Positions 56,701 through 60,000 of a DNA stretch of 60,000 nt are shown here, piece by piece. Made by a program: the position numbers and the translations under genes. The notes under the pieces are model-generated. The model had not been told where the DNA came from. It saw nothing but the letters and a program-made list of their open reading frames with translations, and made no database searches. This DNA comes from Hydractinia symbiolongicarpus (lineage: Eukaryota; Cnidaria; Hydrozoa; Anthoathecata; Hydractiniidae). The stretch lies in contig NC_079879.1 of NCBI RefSeq assembly GCF_029227915.1, positions 20,354,501-20,414,500 on the forward strand, given 5' to 3'. Numbering within the stretch: the stretch's first letter is position 1; each line of letters begins with the position of its first letter.

Positions 56701-56873
56701 TAGCTAAAACAAAAAAATAACTTTGCCCTTGTTTTTTATGGACTGAAATTGCACTATTTCCCATTTAGTTATCTAGCTAGCTTTTAATAAAGGAAAAGGT
56801 GGTAATAACACTTCACCTTTGCACCATCTTTCATCATAGATTGAATCATTGATTTGGGAACTGATAAAGCCAT
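38779..56873 (-). CDS. CCT8: T-complex protein 1 subunit theta (CCT8)
   Basis: Thirteen exons: 56873-56817, 43253-43163, 42884-42673, 42531-42462, 41888-41806, 41650-41605, 41487-41426, 41199-41062, 40954-40621, 40176-39989, 39709-39545, 39122-39003, 38844-38779; 1,632 nt, 543 residues, against about 548 in human. One of eight subunits of the cytosolic TRiC/CCT chaperonin, which folds actin and tubulin using ATP. Group II chaperonin motifs: SYGPNGMNKMVINH, LFVTNDAATMLRELEVQHPA, the ATPase motif GDGTNWV, the apical part NVIVTGGKAADMALH, and GAGAVEMELAQRIASYGQ near the C-terminal equatorial domain. Theta identity comes from PGLEQYAIKKYAEAFE, the MALSVPK start and the IIMAKQAGGPKP end. All phases join. 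Intron 1 is 13.6 kb and carries a retroelement. Confidence 0.96.
41019..41062 (-). repeat. 22-bp tandem duplication containing the exon 8 splice donor
   Basis: Two near-identical 22-bp units (41019-41040 and 41041-41062). On the coding strand each supplies AAG|GTAAGCGAGG, so the CCT8 exon has two equal donors 22 nt apart. Confidence 0.85.
43254..46327 (-). other. CCT8 intron 1, proximal part
   Basis: About 3 kb of AT-rich intron. No coding exon or conserved ORF was seen; it contains the hairpin at 44896-44967. Confidence 0.55.
44896..44967 (+). repeat. Compound hairpin, possibly a foldback MITE
   Basis: The outer perfect 11-bp stem ACGAGTGCGAT / ATCGCACTCGT encloses an inner stem CACTCGTAAA / TTTACGAGTG. 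Many CG-rich 5-mers stand out from AT-rich surroundings. Confidence 0.6.
46328..46676 (+). repeat. Ngaro-like terminal repeat A1
   Basis: Nearly identical to 54648-54995, both starting ATGGTGGTGGACCAACAG and ending near GCTAATAGTTTGGTTT. Similarity stops on both sides. Confidence 0.85.
47571..47831 (+). pseudogene. Retroelement gag C-terminus with zinc knuckle
   Basis: CFTCWKEGHFASNC is a C-X2-C-X4-H-X4-C knuckle, followed by a second Cys-rich set (CYRYNNGLPCREDTC, then CTLC). Open to a TAA at 47829-47831. The upstream gag is not recognisable. Confidence 0.7.
47832..49328 (+). pseudogene. DIRS-type reverse transcriptase and RNase H, disrupted
   Basis: Fragments in order: FDLPPLPGFHCSPLGAAPK, a frameshift near 48140, VRVVLDLSSPRGSS, a (TACT)n insertion at 48207-48231, MAKLDIKHA, a stop, RLCPVHPDDWHLLGYKW, the RT active site YLDDF (about 48537), KVIGIPLALDKVVGP and TYLGIQID. 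RNase H follows with LFTDASGIGLGGFYGGKW, ELLAIVVAV and IFTDNQAVVQIW, giving the acidic D-E-D set. The PVHPDDWHLLG style is that of DIRS/Ngaro rather than LTR elements. It is cut off by the nested transposon at 49329. Confidence 0.85.
49764..50102 (+). CDS. Unrecognised helical ORF in the nested transposon
   Basis: Reads on from upstream without an ATG (VTDNLLGYSFNSHPSGLVED). It then has a helical region (DNFESVRKMQKELLESVYSQ), ending GIIALR just before a possible donor GTGAGAAG. It may be a 5' exon of the OTU-like gene at 50809-51358. Family not recognised. Confidence 0.35.
   Translation: MVTDNLLGYSFNSHPSGLVEDSRLLAWILSVLLLIMAAADMLARVLTDLKCDNFESVRKMQKELLESVYSQAFLLSGDIYPLVGKSLHRNLGPDIYLPSEARCEDKGIIALR
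50809..51358 (+). pseudogene. OTU/vertnin-like cysteine protease domain in the nested transposon
   Basis: PSGDCLYSSASLV (about 50818-50857) has the layout of the OTU catalytic Cys (DGxC followed by a small-residue helix). The frame then shifts by one base near 50855, and the rest follows: LRILTSIELFLHPSFYSNHP, AVKAEAINNCTPKTWFPFLS, ALSTVIKRKINTFYP and a C-terminal FKPNHYVPLFP with the candidate catalytic His. OTU proteases remove ubiquitin, and proteins like this are scattered through cnidarian transposons. The frameshift makes this copy inactive unless spliced around. Function in the transposon is unknown. Confidence 0.55.
52034..52996 (+). pseudogene. Tyrosine recombinase of the Ngaro-like element, disrupted
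   Basis: N-terminal core-binding region (LAPNTRRTYLSGHRSYVRFC) in one frame to 52402. Then frames change through FFGLLRVSEYV, with the first catalytic Arg. The catalytic end lies in 52547-52996: HSFRIGGASAAASCGI (H-x-x-R), KIIGRWSSDCYRRYIHLS with Trp and the nucleophilic Tyr. This enzyme joins the circular cDNA intermediate into the genome. At least two frameshifts make it non-functional. Confidence 0.88.
53491..53880 (+). repeat. Tandem array, three units of 130 bp
   Basis: Units start TAAATGTCATTTTACGCC at 53491, 53621 and 53751, with the last more diverged. Each holds CACAATATTTGGCACAGTTA or a near variant. It lies within DNA that interrupts repeat B1. Confidence 0.85.
54166..54647 (+). 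repeat. Ngaro-like repeat B1 with internal minisatellite
   Basis: Matches 55463-56007 except for the number of internal 30-bp units. The minisatellite (about 54208-54416) alternates GTAGGCAATTTCCAAGCGAG and GTAGGCGATTTCCAAGTGAG. It joins A2 directly at 54647/54648. Confidence 0.8.
54648..54995 (+). repeat. Ngaro-like repeat A2
   Basis: Direct copy of A1, differing by a handful of bases. Followed by CCCACCCACCCACC. Confidence 0.85.
55268..55510 (+). CDS. Possible gag N-terminal fragment between A2 and B2
   Basis: An 80-codon ORF starting MEGSIGIKDARSLTPVLLPQ. Its end (GDVGLSSSAKWDEDAFVSL) runs into repeat B2. A diverged copy of the last part occurs at 53317-53371. It may be the gag start of a related element. 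Low certainty. Confidence 0.35.
   Translation: MEGSIGIKDARSLTPVLLPQGFLGDPNLATCDCQVFCPEVEALLTRAGGDVGLSSSAKWDEDAFVSLTNEVRFHEIRHSR
55463..56007 (+). repeat. Ngaro-like repeat B2 with internal minisatellite
   Basis: Direct copy of B1 with a longer minisatellite (about 55511-55778, nine 30-bp units). Ends at AACCATAGCAATT, where the B1 copy passes into A2. Confidence 0.8.
56202..56283 (+). repeat. Two adjacent hairpins in CCT8 intron 1
   Basis: CACACGCCT / AGGCGTGTG (56202-56229) and CTGAAAAAG / CTTTTTCAG (56265-56283), with CG-rich sequence between. Resembles the 44896 hairpin in composition. Confidence 0.5.
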
Positions 56874-57360
56874 CGTAAAGGAATGCGAGATCACAACACC
56901 TAATGAAAATTTACCTAAACTAAACCTTCCCCGCCTGGAGCAATTCTTCCAGAATTTTCTCCCTCACGGTTAACACATGCAAAAACAACAAATTTGCAGA
57001 AGAAAATAATTCTCCAAATATACTAATAACAGTATTGATTGAGGTACCGTAACATCATAACTTCGTCTTATGTCCGTTAATAAACTACTGTGTACGTAAT
57101 TATGACCATTTAGTAAGCATTCCGTTAATTAAGTGATCAGCATTCGGTTAATTAACCTTGATCTAAAAGAGATTTCCATTAAAACAAAGTCGATAATATT
57201 TTGTAAACACACGATTGAGAAAAACAAGAAAGATTTGTTAGAAAATAAGCAACATTTTTCTCTCTGCTGTCTGTTGTGTCTTTAAATCTTTCAAGTGCCC
57301 ACTTTGTTGTTGCCAACAAGCTCCTAGTCAAAAAAGATAAAACTATACATTGATACAATA
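56874..57360 (-). other. CCT8 upstream region
   Basis: The 5' flank of CCT8. No clear TATA box or start motif. A GTTAATTAA-type sequence recurs at 57124 and 57147. Confidence 0.45.
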
Positions 57361-57399
57361 TATTGCTGTCTTTATTGTCGACTTGGTGCAAGGCTAATT

Positions 57400-57740
57400 T
57401 CTGCCTTTTTCTCTTTCCCTTTTTTAATAGTTGTTTGTTTTTTGTTCTTTTTTTGTTTTTTGTTGTTGTTTTCTTCCTCTTATTCCCTCTTCTTTCTTTT
57501 TTCTACTCTTTTTGCTCCATTGTTTTTCTGTTTCTTCTTTCCATATACTTTTCAATCCATTTCATTTGTTTTGCCAATGTTGTTTGTCTCCTTTGACCAT
57601 TCCTTTGCTATATCTCTTTTCCCCACACAAGTTTACTCTTTTACAATCTATTATATTTTATTTATTTTTTATCTGGACAAGCAATCCCACCCTTTTTGGG
57701 CTGGAGAGGTGTGTTGGGCCTAGCACATTCTCAGCTTGAA
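57400..57740 (+). repeat. Pyrimidine-rich low-complexity tract
   Basis: T/C-rich for about 340 bp (TTTTTTGTTTTTTGTTGTTG and similar). The overlapping hydrophobic ORFs here are artefacts of this composition. Confidence 0.7.
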
Positions 57741-57804
57741 CAATTTTTACACATCTTGTGTGTAGAAACCACATTTTTCTCTTTCCCAGAACACCCAGCC
57801 TGCA

Positions 57805-58145
57805 CAAGACGTCTTTATGACGTCTTAAGATGTCTTTTTTAAATCTTCTGTTAGAAAATGCTATTAAGATGTCTTTAATGCATCTTCTTAAGAACGTTTT
57901 TCAAAACACATCTTTTATACATCTTTTGAAAGTAAATAAATTCGAATCTTGTAGTATACGCATTTTAGATGTCTTTTAGAAGATCTTCAAAAGACGTCTT
58001 TTAAAAGACATCTAAAAGTTATCTAAAATATATCTTTTAAAAGACTTCTTTCTCTTCTTGCTATAATGCATCTAAAACGTGTTTTTTAAAAGACGTCTTG
58101 TCCTATTTCCAAAAGTGGTCTAAAATGCGTCTTCCAAAAGAGGTT
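57805..58145 (+). repeat. Degenerate array of AAGACGTCTT-type palindromes
   Basis: AAGACGTCTT, AAGATGT(C)TT and AGATCTTC variants recur every 10-30 bp, with AAAAGACGTCTTTTAAAAGAC near 57995 the best example (longest exact palindromic core at 57998). No coding sequence. Confidence 0.6.
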
Positions 58146-58404
58146 CGTTTTTTATATGAAAAATTCGATTTAAAAAACCTAGTTAGCATGTTTATTTTTT
58201 TCGGAAATCAATTTTTCCCAAAATTGATGAAAGTGGTAATCGTCACTTTTAATTATTTTTAAATACTAATGTATTTTAACGACCCTTAATAATACGTTTT
58301 TATTTCATTACATCGTAATTTTGCTTCCTGCACCCCCTGGTGGATATTCTTCGATGAAAATGGGCTGTATTTTAATGAAAGCATCAGAGAGATGCTGTAC
58401 GTCT

Positions 58405-59346
58405 CGCAATGAATAATAATAATAATAATAATAAATATTTAAAGTGGCTAGCCCAGAAAATCACAAAAACCTATAGTTAGTGGATTGTTTCCACTGGGGG
58501 GCACTGGAACAAAAAAGAAACAAAAAATGATAAACCTTAGACTGCCTCAGCTCAATCAAACATAGTAACATTTATAATCTGTGAAAATTGAAAAGAAAAA
58601 GAATAAAAAACAAAAATTAAAAAGTTAAAAAGTGATCTCCATTAGAATTTGCCAAATACATTAGAGATGGAAGTCTTAAACGAAAGCAGACTTCCATCAC
58701 AGGTCACTTGGTCTGGAAGATTATTCCACACTTTTGCAGCTCTAAATGGGAAGGCTTTTTTGCCAAATTCCGTGTTGACCAAGGGAAGTGTGAACCTGTT
58801 TTTTGAAGCTCCTCTTGTTTGATGATTATGACAGTTTTTTGTCAAAAGGAATTTTGAGCGCATGTAATCAGGAGCAATGTGATTCATGGCTTTGAAAACT
58901 AATATGGCATCGTTTTTGATGAGTAAATTATTCATTGAATATTCCCTCTCTTTCCCAAGAAAGGTACGGACACATTTTAATCGTTTTTCTAGTTTTCCCA
59001 ATCTACCTTGGGTGGCACAAGCCCATGCCGAGGAGCAGTAGTTGAAATATGGCATGACAAGTGCATTAATTAAAAGGTTTTTTGTGTGAGGTGTTAAACA
59101 GGATGCAATGGTTCTAATTTTAGAATATTTAATTAGTATTTTTCTATTTATGTCATTAATGTGCTTTTCCCATTGCATTTTTTGATCAAATGTTACCCCA
59201 AGATATTTAACTTTTTCGCTCCTCTTCAAAGGAATACCCATATAGTTGATAGTTTTGTTCTCAACTTTTTTTAACTGGCTGTGGTTGCCGAAAAAGATTG
59301 TTTCAGTTTTGTCCGTATTAATAGTCATTTTGTTACAGTACAGTCC
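58405..59346 (-). mobile_element. 5'-truncated LINE retrotransposon
   Basis: The minus-strand reverse transcriptase end is followed by a 3' UTR and a (TTA)n tail at 58436-58411, the simple-repeat tail of CR1/L2-like LINEs. Everything upstream of the RT thumb is missing, as expected from incomplete reverse transcription. Confidence 0.75.
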
Positions 59347-59379
59347 AGATGTAAGCGTACGCGTACGCTCAACTTGCAA
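58642..59379 (-). pseudogene. LINE reverse transcriptase C-terminal fragment
   Basis: A 245-codon open frame. LINE-like sequence starts at about NKMTINTDKTETIFFGN and continues with VKYLGVTFDQKMQWEKHI, LVMPYFNYCSSAWA, LEKRLKCVRTFLGKEREYS and FRAAKVWNNLPDQVT. These are the RT thumb and downstream region of non-LTR elements; the catalytic YADD box is absent. The first 17 or so codons are flanking DNA. The frame is free of stops, so the insertion is fairly young. Confidence 0.8.
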
Positions 59380-60000
59380 AAATAATTGCTTTCATTAAAA
59401 AAACAATAGGATAGCGAGTTCCTTTCAAATTGCGCGAATATAATTGCTTCGTGTTAAAAACAAAAGCATAGCAAGAAACATTGTTTAAAAACAATACTCT
59501 GCGCGAGAAAAAATTAAACGCGAAGGCCATTGAATTTTAATTTTTTTTTAACAACGAAACTAATTATAGTAACGCGATTTTAATCTGATATATTTAAAAA
59601 ACACAAGCTCTTTTAAAAAACAAGAAATGCAATGATCTAAATATTTAAAAAAAAAATAAAGCTACTTTTAAAACTTTTAGTAATATTTCTTTATCGTCGA
59701 AATATATTTCTTAACATGCGAAACTTTAAAGTTCTTTTTATAAAAAGCAACGTTTAGCAACGCAAACGGGAAAACCCTACGTTCGGGACTTTTCCCTTCG
59801 CGATAAGATTTCAAAAACAAATTAAATTTTAATACCGAAGAAAGAAAAAATCTCAAAATATAACTTTTAACGGTTTATAGTATCACCTACATTTTATTGT
59901 TAAAAACATTGTCTTTGTTTTTTTTCAGCGCAACAGCTCTATCTCTTAAAAGATTTAAACAATGCATCTCGCTGTCTATTTAGTTTTCGCGCAAATCTTT
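59380..60000. other. Non-coding AT-rich end of the window
   Basis: No ORF, repeat or RNA gene recognised on either strand. CG-containing words (GCGCGAG, CGCGAT) occur more often than in the rest of the AT-rich DNA. Confidence 0.5.

Noticed and set aside
57363-57739. Three overlapping plus-strand ORFs, all hydrophobic, resembling membrane proteins
   Set aside because: They come from a pyrimidine-rich tract in three frames at once; composition artefact.

Overview
The window is eukaryotic, from an animal. It is AT-rich and holds three recognisable host genes split by GT-AG introns. All three are on the minus strand: a chromodomain/ankyrin gene resembling MPHOSPH8 (115-9768, running off the left edge), the mitochondrial pyruvate carrier gene MPC1 (12728-19218) and the chaperonin gene CCT8 (38779-56873). 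Between the first two lie the 3' exons of a gene I do not recognise (10819-11757). The gene set, the AT content and the abundance of Polintons and Ngaro/DIRS elements fit a cnidarian, perhaps a medusozoan. That is inference; nothing here fixes the species.

Mobile DNA fills the rest. Intron 5 of MPC1 holds a 2.3 kb element with terminal inverted repeats and two divergent genes (14447-16752). Just upstream of MPC1 is a full-length but decayed 16.08 kb Polinton/Maverick (19833-35912) with inverted repeats of about 255 bp. It carries a protein-primed DNA polymerase B, a packaging ATPase, a retroviral-type integrase, a jelly-roll-type capsid candidate, several small membrane or coiled-coil proteins, and a tandem set of BRO/KilA-N-like proteins. 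Most of its genes carry stops or frameshifts, so it is probably inactive. A decayed Ty3/gypsy pol lies at 36640-38290. The 13.6 kb first intron of CCT8 holds a Ngaro-like DIRS retroelement (46328-56007) with a tyrosine recombinase and a split-direct-repeat layout. A 2.6 kb DNA transposon encoding an OTU-like protease is nested in it. A 5'-truncated LINE lies at 58405-59346.

Four points stand out. (1) MPC1 can only be read through a 4-nt exon followed by a 16-nt exon, both with strong splice signals, which together restore the conserved N-terminal motif. (2) The Polinton appears punctuated: an ATAAA-type motif abuts many of its start codons and a stem-loop sits just after many of its stop codons. 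(3) The MPHOSPH8-like chromodomain has Cys where the third aromatic-cage residue should be. (4) A 22-bp tandem duplication in CCT8 copies a splice donor exactly.

Exon borders were read by hand from splice signals, reading phase and similarity to known proteins; no alignment or transcript data were available. Virus-like genes are described with their breaks, and no repaired sequence is given.
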